Origin: Pacificitalea sp040119125
GTDB lineage: Bacteria > Pseudomonadota > Alphaproteobacteria > Rhodobacterales > Rhodobacteraceae
Length of the DNA: 64,000 nt
Direction of reading: 5' to 3'
Assembly (NCBI GenBank): GCA_040119125.1
Contig: JBEDTR010000004.1
Span: 290,875 to 354,874 of the forward strand
Shown here in pieces: positions 24,892 through 33,431 of this stretch; the first letter of the stretch is position 1, and every line of letters starts with the position of its first letter. The notes beneath the pieces were generated by a model. That model had not been told where the DNA came from, did no database searches, and saw only the letters and a program-made list of their open reading frames with translations. The position numbers and the translations under genes were made by a program.

Positions 24892-26266
24892 GGCACTCCT
24901 CGATAAGCTGCGCGCCCTGCCGCATGATCTGGGCCTGCTGACCGAAGCGGAGGCCTGCGCCCGCTATGCCACCGATGCGAGCCGCGTGGCGCTTGCGCCG
25001 CCAGCGCTGGTGATCCGCCCCGTTGATACGGAGGGGGTCGCGGCGGCGCTGTCGGTGTGCCACGAGCTGGGCCAGCAGGTGGTGGTGCAGGGCGGGCTGA
25101 CCGGCCTGTCGGGCGGCGCGCGGGTTCTGCCTGATGAGGTCGCACTGTCGTTGGAGCGGCTGCGCGATATGGCCCCCGTGGACGCGATCGCCGCACAGAT
25201 CGAGGTCGGCGCAGGCGTGCCGCTGGAGATCGTGCAGAACGCCGCCGCCGCGCAGGATCTGGTGTTCGGTGTCGATCTGGGCGCGCGCGGCACGGCCACG
25301 ATTGGCGGCATGATCGCCACTAATGCGGGCGGCATCCGCGTGCTGCGTTACGGCATGATGCGCGCGCAGGTTCTGGGGATCGAGGCCGTGCTGAGCGACG
25401 GCACGATCCTGTCGGACCTGCGCGGTCTGGAGAAGGATAACGCCGGGCTGAACCTGAGCCAATTGTTCATCGGCTCGGAAGGCACGCTGGGCGTCGTCAC
25501 CCGCGCGCGGCTGCGCCTGCACGCCGCGCCGGATGTGACCGGCGTTGCGCTATGTGCCGTGGAGAATGTGGAGCAGGCCCTGTCGGTTCTGGCCCGTTTG
25601 CGCCGGGATCTGGGCCCCGCTCTGACCGCGTTCGAAGCGCTCTGGCCCGAGGTATATGCAGGGGCCGCCGGGTTGGCGGGACAGGCCCCGCTGGCGACCG
25701 GTGCGGGGCTTTATCTGTTGATCGAGATGCAAGGCTCGGCCCGTGCGCTGCGCGAAGATGCGTTCGAAGAGGCACTGATGGCCGCCTGCGAGGACGGGAT
25801 GCTCGACGATGTGGTTGTGGCGCAATCGGGCCGCGAAGCAACGGCGCTGTGGCATCTGCGGGAGCTGTGCACGGAATACAGTTTCTCCCTTGGGCGGTTG
25901 CAGCCGCACGACCTGAGCCTGCCGCTGTCGGAGTTGTCAGGCTTTGTCGCGCGCGCCGAGACGCTGGTGGCGGAGGTTGACCCGACAGCCCAGGTGCTGA
26001 TCTACGGGCATCTGGGGGACGGGAACCTGCATTACCTTGTGCGGACGGATCAGGGTCCGGCTGTGTCAGAAGCTGTCTGCACTTTGGCCGCGCAGCTGGG
26101 CGGCTCGATTACCGCCGAACACGGGGTTGGTCTGGATAAACGCGCCTATCTGCCGCTGGTGCGGGGCGCGGCGGAGCGCGCAGCGGCGTGCCGGGTCATT
26201 GCCGCGCTCAATCCCGGCGGGCGGCTGAACGCCGGTCGCGTTCTGCCGCCCGACGCGGGGCATTAG
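24884..26266 (+). CDS. FAD-linked 2-hydroxyacid dehydrogenase, GlcD family
   Basis: FAD-binding oxidase/dehydrogenase, 460 aa, of the VAO/GlcD superfamily. The FAD_binding_4 domain shows VVVQGGLTGLSGGARVL and ATIGGMIATNAGG with the loops that hold FAD; the C-terminal FAD-oxidase domain has VLIYGHLGDGNLHY and ITAEHGVGLDKR with the metal-binding histidines typical of D-lactate and D-2-hydroxyglutarate dehydrogenases. Last gene of the IclR-headed operon; convergent with the lyxose isomerase gene 13 bp later. It probably oxidises a 2-hydroxyacid released from the imported compound. Confidence 0.88.
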   Translation: MAEALLDKLRALPHDLGLLTEAEACARYATDASRVALAPPALVIRPVDTEGVAAALSVCHELGQQVVVQGGLTGLSGGARVLPDEVALSLERLRDMAPVDAIAAQIEVGAGVPLEIVQNAAAAQDLVFGVDLGARGTATIGGMIATNAGGIRVLRYGMMRAQVLGIEAVLSDGTILSDLRGLEKDNAGLNLSQLFIGSEGTLGVVTRARLRLHAAPDVTGVALCAVENVEQALSVLARLRRDLGPALTAFEALWPEVYAGAAGLAGQAPLATGAGLYLLIEMQGSARALREDAFEEALMAACEDGMLDDVVVAQSGREATALWHLRELCTEYSFSLGRLQPHDLSLPLSELSGFVARAETLVAEVDPTAQVLIYGHLGDGNLHYLVRTDQGPAVSEAVCTLAAQLGGSITAEHGVGLDKRAYLPLVRGAAERAAACRVIAALNPGGRLNAGRVLPPDAGH

Positions 26267-26279
26267 ACCCTCGGCGCGT

Positions 26280-26957
26280 TCACTCCATCCATGTCGCATA
26301 ATCCGATACCAGCAGGTGCTGGGGGGCTTCGTCTTCCTCAATGGACGCAAAGCGGCCGATATCCATCTCGAAATCATTGTCGGCTGCGTCATCATTGACG
26401 GTCGACACTTCGCCGATCAGCACGTCGCCGCCTTCGCCCCAGAACGCATGCCAGACACCCGGCATCAGGGTAACGCTTTCGCCGGGGGCCAGCGCCAGCC
26501 GACCACCTGCCTGCACGGTGCGCAACTGGCCATCGACAGGCACGGTGACATCCGCGTGCCGGTCAATCGTGCCATCCTCGGCCCCCGCGAACAGTTCGAT
26601 CACCAGCGTGGCACCGCCGCGATTGATGATGTCCTCGGCCTTCAGGAAATGGCGGTGCATGGGCGATAGCTGATCGCGGCGCGAGATCATGATCTTTTCG
26701 GCATAAAGCATGCCGCGTCCGTCTTTCAGGTCTGCGAGGCAACCATTGCGCGTGGTGAACAGGAACAGGCCCATGTCGTCAAATCGGGACTGACCATAAT
26801 CGGTGATGTCCCAGCCAAGCGCGCGTTCGCGATATTGCCCACCCGCAGAGGCCATCTGTTCGGGAGTGAAATAGGCAAAGGGCGGCAGCACATAGCCGAA
26901 TGACCGGATGAAGGAATCGGCGTCGCGCAGGATGCTGTTTACATGGGAGCGTTTCAT
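26280..26957 (-). CDS. D-lyxose isomerase-like cupin protein
   Basis: Cupin-type sugar isomerase, 225 aa, resembling D-lyxose/D-mannose isomerases (EcSI/YdaE group). Visible metal-site pattern: SPMHRHFLKAEDIINRGG, then VIELFAG, and MPGVWHAFWGEG. These enzymes interconvert D-lyxose and D-xylulose or D-mannose and D-fructose. The start at 26957 was chosen because the preceding in-frame stretch is the reverse of the DUF4432 gene end and lacks a ribosome site. Last gene of the sulfatase operon, suggesting that the desulfated sugar is isomerised for entry into central metabolism. Confidence 0.83.
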   Translation of the reverse strand: MKRSHVNSILRDADSFIRSFGYVLPPFAYFTPEQMASAGGQYRERALGWDITDYGQSRFDDMGLFLFTTRNGCLADLKDGRGMLYAEKIMISRRDQLSPMHRHFLKAEDIINRGGATLVIELFAGAEDGTIDRHADVTVPVDGQLRTVQAGGRLALAPGESVTLMPGVWHAFWGEGGDVLIGEVSTVNDDAADNDFEMDIGRFASIEEDEAPQHLLVSDYATWME

Positions 26958-26976
26958 AATGGGGGCTTTCCGGGGT

Positions 26977-27927
26977 TCAGTCGAATGAGAGTGTGAGGCT
27001 CGAATGCCATGCCGCACCGGGGGCAAGCCGGGTGCCGGGGCCGCTGGTGCCATCGGGGCGCAGGTCGCAATTGACAGGCTCCAGCGCGAGGATATTGCGG
27101 GCGCGGCGGGCATCGCGCCATGTCTGGATGTAGGGCAGGGTGCCGCCATGGCTGACCAGCCGCGCGCCGATGCCGGGCCATCCGCCCGCGGCGGGGCGGC
27201 GCAGGGTGATCGTCTGGTCCTGTGTCGCGCGGCATTGCGGCAGTTCCGGCGCGACCGGCGCGGGCGTCTCGTCTGCCGTGTCGATGCGCATCAGTTGGTC
27301 GTTCCCTAGGTGCACCTCGCAGCCCGGTGCGGCGATGGGGAAGCCGAAATTGAAATGGTAGAGGATCATCATCTCAGCCGATTGGGCCGAGACATTGACC
27401 ACCTCATCCTTGATCGTCAGCGACGCCGCCCCGATTGGCGCGGTCAGCCGTCGCCGCAGGCGCAGCACCGCGCCACATGGCATGGGATGGGTGACCTCGC
27501 CCGTCACATGCAGATGCGGCACCGGGGCATCCCAATCCTCGCCCAGCCCGGTCAGGCGCACGGGCGAGAGCGCGAGGCTGCCATGCTGCGCCATGCCGTC
27601 GCGCGGGGCGCGGACATTTTCCAGCCCGCAGGTGACCAGAAACCCGGTCAGCGCGCGCTCCCGGTTCTGCGGGTCGCCCGCCGGGTGGCGCCAGCCGATC
27701 GGGATGCCGCGATACTGGAGGCTGCGAATGTCGAGGCTGGCGTTCTCCTTGACCTCGAACGTCAGCCCGCCGCCGGTGGAAAACGCGATCAGCGGCTGGC
27801 CTGCGTCAGGCCCGTCCCGCAGGGCGATGCGCTGCACACAGGCCAGTTGCCGCAGATCGCCCACCATATCCGGCAGGCGATGCCGCGCGGCGCGGGGCAT
27901 GTCGGGCAGGGGGGCATGCGACAGCAT
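26977..27927 (-). CDS. DUF4432 family, aldose-1-epimerase-like protein
   Basis: Galactose-mutarotase-fold protein, 316 aa, of the DUF4432 group. Motifs include SLDIRSLQYRGIPIGWRHPA, a GFLVTCGLENVR segment with the family GG(L)xN-type signature, and LYHFNFGFP, where aldose epimerases carry a conserved His before the N-x-G-x-P segment. It probably epimerises the anomeric carbon of the sugar released by the sulfatase. Its start shares one base with the sulfatase stop (TGATG), so it is translationally coupled. Confidence 0.8.
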   Translation of the reverse strand: MLSHAPLPDMPRAARHRLPDMVGDLRQLACVQRIALRDGPDAGQPLIAFSTGGGLTFEVKENASLDIRSLQYRGIPIGWRHPAGDPQNRERALTGFLVTCGLENVRAPRDGMAQHGSLALSPVRLTGLGEDWDAPVPHLHVTGEVTHPMPCGAVLRLRRRLTAPIGAASLTIKDEVVNVSAQSAEMMILYHFNFGFPIAAPGCEVHLGNDQLMRIDTADETPAPVAPELPQCRATQDQTITLRRPAAGGWPGIGARLVSHGGTLPYIQTWRDARRARNILALEPVNCDLRPDGTSGPGTRLAPGAAWHSSLTLSFD

Positions 27928-29483
27928 CAGGCGGCTTTACGCTCCGCCCGCGCAGCGTCGCTGTCATGTTCCGGCACATCGCCGATCTCGGCCATACGGG
28001 CATCGAGCCGCGCCAGCATATCGGCGAAAGCCTCGGCATAGGCGGGATCATCTGCGACGTTGAGCAGCTCCAGCGGATCGCGCTCGCAATCGAACAGCTC
28101 CCATTCCGGCGGCTCGTCCGGGCCATGGGCGCCGGGTTGGTCCAGATCGGAATTATACCAGTAGATCAGTTTGTAGCGGTGACTGCGCAGCCCGTAATGC
28201 GCCCAGGCGTTATGGTGTTCATCCTTGTGCATCCAATAGCGATGGTAGGCGCTGTCGGGCCAATCGGCATCGGTGGTTTGCTCTAACAATGGCCGCATGG
28301 AGCGGCCTTGCATGTAGCTGGGCACGGGCAGCCCGGCATAGTCGAGGAAGGTCGGCGCGAAATCGACATTCGTGGCCATGTCCTTGGACTGGGAGCCGGG
28401 CGTGATCGCATCCGGGTAGCGGATGAGAAATGGCATTTGCAGCGATTCCTCATACATGAACCGCTTGTCGAACCAGCCGTGTTCCCCCAGAAAAAAGCCC
28501 TGATCCGAGGTGTAGATGACGATGGTATTCTCGGCGAGGCCCGCCTCGTCCAGCCAGTCGAGCATCCGGCCGACATTCTCATCAACCGCGTGGATCGTCG
28601 CCAAGTAACGCTTCATGTAGCGCTGGTATTTGAACAGCGCGAGCTCTTCCTCGGTTTCAAAGGTGAAGTTCTCGCCGGTGTGGCGATCAATCAGGACCAG
28701 CCCGCGCGGATCATCGGGATGGGGCACACGGCGATCAGTGTCGCCCGGCACGCAGAGTTCACCCACCTCCGCGCCACCTTCGGGCTGGACCAGACCCAGA
28801 TCAGCGTATTTCAGATCCATCCGCACCCGCATGCGGGCCTCGCGCGCCGCGCGTGCACGGTTGGTGTAATCGTCATTGTAGGTTTCGGGCACCGTGATGT
28901 CGCGGCCTTCAAACATGTCGCGGTCGCGGGGGTGCGGCTCGAAATTGCGATGCGGTGCCTTGTGATGGCACATCAGGAAAAACGGTCGGTCGGGGTCGCG
29001 ATCCTTCAGCCAGTTCAGGCTTTTGTCCGTGATGATATCAGTGACATAGCCCGGCTCGGTCCGTTCCTCGCCCATCTCGATCATCAGCGGGTCGAAATAC
29101 TCGCCCTGACCCGGCAGGACCGACCAATAGTCAAAGCCGGTCGGCTCATGCGGGGTGCCTTCGCCCAGATGCCATTTGCCGATCATCGCGGTCTGATACC
29201 CGGACTGGCGCAGGTGCTTGGCGACATTGGGCCAGCGATTGTCGATATGCGTATCGAGCGTGGTGACCCCGTTCACATGATTATACGTCCCGGTCAGGAT
29301 CGCGGCGCGGCTGGGGGTGCAGATCGAATTGGTGACATAGCAATGGTCGAGCCGCATGCCTTCGTTCGCGATTCGGTCGATGCCGGGGGTGGAATTTAGT
29401 CCGTGGCCATAGGCCGAAATCGCCTTCGAGGCGTGATCATCGGACATGATAAAAAGGATATTTGGTCTCAACTTGGGCTCCAT
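27927..29483 (-). CDS. Type I sulfatase (formylglycine-dependent)
   Basis: Arylsulfatase-superfamily S1 enzyme, 518 aa. The N-terminal metal pair is in NILFIMSDDHASK; SICTPSRAAILTG holds the C-x-P-S-R motif whose Cys becomes formylglycine. KWHLGEG, SDQGFFLGEHGWFDKRF and further metal residues are conserved. No signal peptide is visible from ATG 29483, so desulfation is probably cytoplasmic after import. The formylglycine-generating enzyme is encoded at 34622-35599 in the divergent operon, together with a sugar ABC importer, which supports a sulfated sugar or small glycan as substrate. The exact sugar cannot be told from the sequence. Confidence 0.9.
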   Translation of the reverse strand: MEPKLRPNILFIMSDDHASKAISAYGHGLNSTPGIDRIANEGMRLDHCYVTNSICTPSRAAILTGTYNHVNGVTTLDTHIDNRWPNVAKHLRQSGYQTAMIGKWHLGEGTPHEPTGFDYWSVLPGQGEYFDPLMIEMGEERTEPGYVTDIITDKSLNWLKDRDPDRPFFLMCHHKAPHRNFEPHPRDRDMFEGRDITVPETYNDDYTNRARAAREARMRVRMDLKYADLGLVQPEGGAEVGELCVPGDTDRRVPHPDDPRGLVLIDRHTGENFTFETEEELALFKYQRYMKRYLATIHAVDENVGRMLDWLDEAGLAENTIVIYTSDQGFFLGEHGWFDKRFMYEESLQMPFLIRYPDAITPGSQSKDMATNVDFAPTFLDYAGLPVPSYMQGRSMRPLLEQTTDADWPDSAYHRYWMHKDEHHNAWAHYGLRSHRYKLIYWYNSDLDQPGAHGPDEPPEWELFDCERDPLELLNVADDPAYAEAFADMLARLDARMAEIGDVPEHDSDAARAERKAA

Positions 29484-29524
29484 CCCTGATCCATCACCGT
29501 GGTCGAGTATTGACCAGTTTCTCA

Positions 29525-29543
29525 AATATGGTAATACCAAATT
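29525..29543. promoter_or_regulatory. Candidate IclR operator in divergent sulfatase promoter
   Basis: Imperfect 19-bp palindrome AATATGGTA-A-TACCAAATT, with a perfect TGGTA/TACCA core at 29529-29539. It is in the 78-bp gap between the divergent sulfatase and IclR genes, in AT-rich sequence. Position and symmetry suit an operator for the regulator encoded at 29562. Confidence 0.55.
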
Positions 29544-29561
29544 CAAATATAGGAATCAAGA

Positions 29562-30329
29562 ATGGCTGGAGCCTCTAGCAGAGTGGTCGCAATCCTTCAG
29601 GTCCTCAGCGGACCGGACGGAGGAGAATTGACCGCACAGGAAGTCGTCGAACGGGCCGGGTTGCCCGCGTCGACCGGCTACCGAATCTTGACCGAGCTGC
29701 AGGACTTAGGATTGGTGCATCGCGGCGCCGGGCGTCGGATATTGGCCAATTTCAGCTTTGAGCGGCGGCTGCATTGCCCCGGTTTCGATCCCAAGGCCTT
29801 GGCCGATGCCTGCGCGGAGCTGAGCGATTGTCTGACCTCTGCCGCCGAAATCGTGGTGCTGAGCGGGCATAATATGCTGTGGCATATCGTGCAGCAGCAT
29901 CCGCAGCAGGCCATCCGGCTGCGCGCCTATCCCGGCTTTACCCGCGGGGCCTATGAGCTCGATAGCATTTCGCGGCTGGCGCTAGCGCATCGGACTTTCG
30001 AGGTGCTGGAAAAATCGTGGGACACTGGCGCGTTCTACACGCCGGGTGTGGACCGGCGGTCGTTGGACTGGGCCGAGGCGCGCGAGATGATCGCGGCGGT
30101 CGATCCGGATGACATGCAATACGACATGATGGGCAACGCAAAGGGCACACGCCGCTACTGCGTCGCGATCCACGGATCGGACGGCAAGATGGTCTGCCTG
30201 CTCACCGTGGCCGAGGCCGCGACGCCGCTGCGCGAGGAGGCGCAGCATGTTGCGAATATCAGGGCTCATCTGATGGCCCAGAAATTCAAGATTGAGAGCG
30301 CGTTTTCAGACCCGGCCCAAACCGGCTGA
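29562..30329 (+). CDS. IclR-family transcriptional regulator
   Basis: IclR regulator, 255 aa. Winged helix-turn-helix: VVAILQVLSGPDGGELTAQE, followed by LPASTGYRILTELQDLGLVH. The C-terminal effector domain is more divergent than in the 16415 gene but keeps the overall pattern. The ATG has an AGGA site. It is divergent from the sulfatase operon and 30 bp upstream of the sugar ABC importer genes, so it probably controls both operons in response to the sugar or its catabolite. Confidence 0.85.
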   Translation: MAGASSRVVAILQVLSGPDGGELTAQEVVERAGLPASTGYRILTELQDLGLVHRGAGRRILANFSFERRLHCPGFDPKALADACAELSDCLTSAAEIVVLSGHNMLWHIVQQHPQQAIRLRAYPGFTRGAYELDSISRLALAHRTFEVLEKSWDTGAFYTPGVDRRSLDWAEAREMIAAVDPDDMQYDMMGNAKGTRRYCVAIHGSDGKMVCLLTVAEAATPLREEAQHVANIRAHLMAQKFKIESAFSDPAQTG

Positions 30330-30359
30330 TCCGCGCGAAGGTTTAACAGGGAGGATACC

Positions 30360-31616
30360 ATGAAGTTCACGATACCAGCACTGGCCACAGCGGTGGCGCT
30401 GACGGCAATGCCCGCGTTCTCGGCGGAGCTTGTCCTGTCGATCGGATCGCGCGGCTATGGCCCGGCGGTGGATCGCAACCTTGCGCGCTATGAGGACATG
30501 AACCCCGATGTGAGCATCGAGTGGAACAAGGTGTCCGACGTGCCGGGCGAAACCCGCAAGCTTTACGTCACCAGCCTGACCGCCAAGAGCCCGACGCCCG
30601 ATATCTTTGCCGTAGATGTGATCTGGGCCGGTGAATTCGCGCAGCGCGGCTGGCTGGAGCCGCTGAACGGGCTGCTGGACGAGGAAACCATCGACGCGTT
30701 CAACCCGTCGCTGCTGGCGGCGTCCACCGTCGATGACAAGGTGCATGCGCTGCCGCTTTATGCCGATGGCATCCACTTCTTCTACCGCTCGGATCTGCTG
30801 GAAAAATACGACCTCGACGTGCCCAAGACCTGGCAGGACGTGGTTGCGGCCTCCAACACCATCACCGAGGGCGAAGCCAATCCGCAGTTTTACGGCTTTG
30901 TGTCCATGTGGGCCAAGATCGAAGGTCTGTTCATGAACTGGCTGGCCTTTGCCAATGGCAATGGCGGCGGTTTCTATGATGCCGATGGTGCGGTTGCGGT
31001 GAATTCGCAGGCCAATATCGAAGCGACGCAATTCATGGTCGATCTGCTCCATGAAGAGCGCCTCGCGCCGGATTCGATCCTGAACGCCCGGCCCGATGAT
31101 GCGCGCACGCTGTTTCAGCAGGGCCGCGCCGCGTTCCTGATGGTTCAGGATTTCGTCCATGCGCCGCTGAGCGCGGAAAACAGCCCTGTCGCGGGCAAGT
31201 TCGATTTTACCCGCGTGCCCTATTTCGAAGGTCATGAGGACGCGAATTCCACCACGATGGGCGGCTGGTTTCTGGGCATCAATCCCAATAGCGAGAACAA
31301 GCAGGCCGCGGCCGATTTCCTAGCGGATTTCACCGCCAAGGAGCAGCAGTTGCAAGCCGCGGTCGAAGACAACCGCGCGCCCACGATCCCTTCGGTCTAC
31401 GAAGACGAGGCGATGAGCGGCAATGAGACGCTGGCGAAATTCGGCAAGAACTACGATTTCGGCGTCGTGCGCCCCTCCGCTGGGTCGGGCAGCAAATACC
31501 CCCGCGTGTCCGAGATCATGCAGCTCGAAATCACCAACGCCCTGCACCAGCAGAAAACGGTGGAAGAGGCGCTGAACGACGCGCAGTCGCAGCTCGAAAC
31601 CCTGCTGGCTGACTGA
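30360..31616 (+). CDS. Sugar ABC transporter substrate-binding protein
   Basis: Extracellular solute-binding protein family 1 (MalE-like), 418 aa. Sec signal peptide MKFTIPALATAVALTAMPAF with cleavage after FSA. The mature part begins ELVLSIGSRGYG and shows the family pattern of a carbohydrate binder (GWLEPLNGLLDEE, LYADGIHFFYRSDLLEKY, MGGWFLGINPNSENKQAAAD). A GGGAGG site precedes the ATG. First structural gene of the importer, followed by a hairpin and two permease genes. Its position in the sulfatase locus suggests a sulfated mono- or oligosaccharide ligand. Confidence 0.9.
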   Translation: MKFTIPALATAVALTAMPAFSAELVLSIGSRGYGPAVDRNLARYEDMNPDVSIEWNKVSDVPGETRKLYVTSLTAKSPTPDIFAVDVIWAGEFAQRGWLEPLNGLLDEETIDAFNPSLLAASTVDDKVHALPLYADGIHFFYRSDLLEKYDLDVPKTWQDVVAASNTITEGEANPQFYGFVSMWAKIEGLFMNWLAFANGNGGGFYDADGAVAVNSQANIEATQFMVDLLHEERLAPDSILNARPDDARTLFQQGRAAFLMVQDFVHAPLSAENSPVAGKFDFTRVPYFEGHEDANSTTMGGWFLGINPNSENKQAAADFLADFTAKEQQLQAAVEDNRAPTIPSVYEDEAMSGNETLAKFGKNYDFGVVRPSAGSGSKYPRVSEIMQLEITNALHQQKTVEEALNDAQSQLETLLAD

Positions 31617-31646
31617 CCCTTTCCAATCGCCTAACTTCTGTTCCCT

Positions 31647-31666
31647 CGGCGGCATTTCGGCCGCCG
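31647..31666 (+). terminator. Intercistronic hairpin after sugar-binding-protein gene
   Basis: A stem CGGCGGC/GCCGCCG with a six-base ATTTCG loop, extended by CCC/GGG with one bulge. It lies 30 bp after the binding-protein stop and before the permease gene. Probably an attenuator or mRNA-stability element giving excess binding protein. Confidence 0.55.
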
Positions 31667-31697
31667 GGGTGAACGCCTACACCCAAACGGTGGACCC

Positions 31698-32591
31698 ATG
31701 ACAAGCATCACCTCACCGCTCGACAGGCGCAGGCATCTGACCGGCATCGCCTTTATCACGCCGACCATGCTCGTGATCATTGCGATCCTCGTCTATCCGA
31801 TCCTGCAATCAATCATGCTGAGCTTTGGCCAGTCCAGCATCGACGGCTCTGAACCCTACCAGTTCGTCGGGCTGAAGCATTACGCCGCGCTGGCGCAAAG
31901 CGAACGGTTCTGGAATTCGCTTTGGGTGACGCTGCTGTTCACCGGCCTGTCGATCCCGCTGGAACTGGCGATGGGCATCGGGCTCGCCGTTTTGATGAAC
32001 GAACATTTCAAGTTCAAGGGCATCGCACGACTGGCCGTGCTGTTCCCTTGGGCGCTGCCCACGGCGCTGAACACGCTGATGTGGCGCTGGATGTATAACA
32101 CTGATTACGGCCTGTTTAACGCCGCCGCGCTGCAAAGCGGGCTGGTCGACCGCCCGATCAACTGGTTGGGCGATGAGACGCTGGCGATGGGGTCGATGGT
32201 CGTGGTCGCGGTGTGGAAAACATCGTCCTTCATGGCACTGATCATCCTCGCGGGCCTGCAATCCATCCCGCGCGACCTGTATGAAGCCGGGCGCATGGAC
32301 GGCATGACCCGTTGGCAGGAATTCCGTGTCATCACGCTGCCACTGCTGAAGGGGCCGATCCTCGTCGCGCTGATCGTGCGGTCGATGGATGCGCTGCGGA
32401 CCTTTGAGTTGCCGTTCAACCTGACCGATGGCGGGCCGGTGACAGCCACTGAAAGCCTGTCTCTCTATGCCTATAAGGTGATCTTCGATTTCATCGAGTT
32501 CAACTATGGCGCGGCGATTGTCGTTGTGCAGTTTCTGGTGATCTTTGCCATGAGCCTGCTCTACATCCTCACCCTGCGGAACAAGGATTGA
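31698..32591 (+). CDS. Sugar ABC transporter permease, MalF/UgpA type
   Basis: Membrane permease, 297 aa, CUT1 sugar importer class. First helix GIAFITPTMLVIIAILVYPI; coupling motif EAGRMDGMTRWQEFRVITLP (EAA loop). Several further helices follow. Forms a heterodimer with the product of the next gene, 4 bp downstream, and works with the ATPase at 33432. Confidence 0.92.
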   Translation: MTSITSPLDRRRHLTGIAFITPTMLVIIAILVYPILQSIMLSFGQSSIDGSEPYQFVGLKHYAALAQSERFWNSLWVTLLFTGLSIPLELAMGIGLAVLMNEHFKFKGIARLAVLFPWALPTALNTLMWRWMYNTDYGLFNAAALQSGLVDRPINWLGDETLAMGSMVVVAVWKTSSFMALIILAGLQSIPRDLYEAGRMDGMTRWQEFRVITLPLLKGPILVALIVRSMDALRTFELPFNLTDGGPVTATESLSLYAYKVIFDFIEFNYGAAIVVVQFLVIFAMSLLYILTLRNKD

Positions 32592-32595
32592 GCGC

Positions 32596-33420
32596 ATGAA
32601 AACCCGTCCCCGTTTCGGATTATACGCTCTGGTGATCCTGTCGGTCGTGATCTCGTTCCTGCCGATCATCTGGCTGATCCTGACCTCGCTGAAAACCACC
32701 GAAGGCATCTACGCATGGCCGCCGCAATATCTGCCGCAGCCCTTTACCCTCAAAAACTACATCAACATCTTCACGAACTCGCCCGAGCTGCTGCTCTACG
32801 TCGTCAACAGCTTCATCGTGGCGCTGGGCTGCACTGTGCTGGCGCTCAGCTTTGGGGGGATGGCGGGGTATGCGCTGTCGCGGCTGGGGATGCGCCGGGC
32901 CGGGGTGTTGATGGTGCTGATCCTCGCGGTGTCGATGTTTCCGCCGGTGTCGCTGCTGCCATCGCTGTTCCAGAACTTCCTCAGCCTCGGGCTGTTGAAC
33001 ACCTATGCCGGGCTGATCATCGCGCATACCGGGCTGTTCCTGCCCTTTACGGTGTGGATGCTGGCCAGCTATTTCGCCACGCTGCCGGCCGAAATCGAAG
33101 AGGCCGCGCGGATGGATGGGATGGGCGTGTTCCGGATTTTCTGGTCGATCGTCATTCCGCTGTCATGGCCGGGATTCGTGGCCACTGGGCTGATCGTGTT
33201 CATCTTTTCATGGAACGAATTTCCGCTGGCGCTGGTGCTGATGACGCAGAACGCGATGCGCACCGCGCCGGTTGGCATTTCGCTCTATCCCGGCGAATAC
33301 GCCTTCCCGTGGGAGACGATTTCGACCGCGACCGTGCTGGCCATCGTGCCGATCCTCGTGATCACCGCCATCTTCCAGAAACAGATCGTCGGCGGGCTGA
33401 CCGCTGGCGCAGGTAAGTGA
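32596..33420 (+). CDS. Sugar ABC transporter permease, MalG/UgpE type
   Basis: Second CUT1 permease, 274 aa. First helix LYALVILSVVISFLPIIWLI; the coupling motif is EEAARMDGMGVFRIFWSIVI, and the C-terminus ends in a MalG-like FQKQIVGGLTAGAGK. It follows the first permease gene closely and precedes the ATPase gene by 11 bp. Confidence 0.92.
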   Translation: MKTRPRFGLYALVILSVVISFLPIIWLILTSLKTTEGIYAWPPQYLPQPFTLKNYINIFTNSPELLLYVVNSFIVALGCTVLALSFGGMAGYALSRLGMRRAGVLMVLILAVSMFPPVSLLPSLFQNFLSLGLLNTYAGLIIAHTGLFLPFTVWMLASYFATLPAEIEEAARMDGMGVFRIFWSIVIPLSWPGFVATGLIVFIFSWNEFPLALVLMTQNAMRTAPVGISLYPGEYAFPWETISTATVLAIVPILVITAIFQKQIVGGLTAGAGK

Positions 33421-33431
33421 GACCGCTGACA

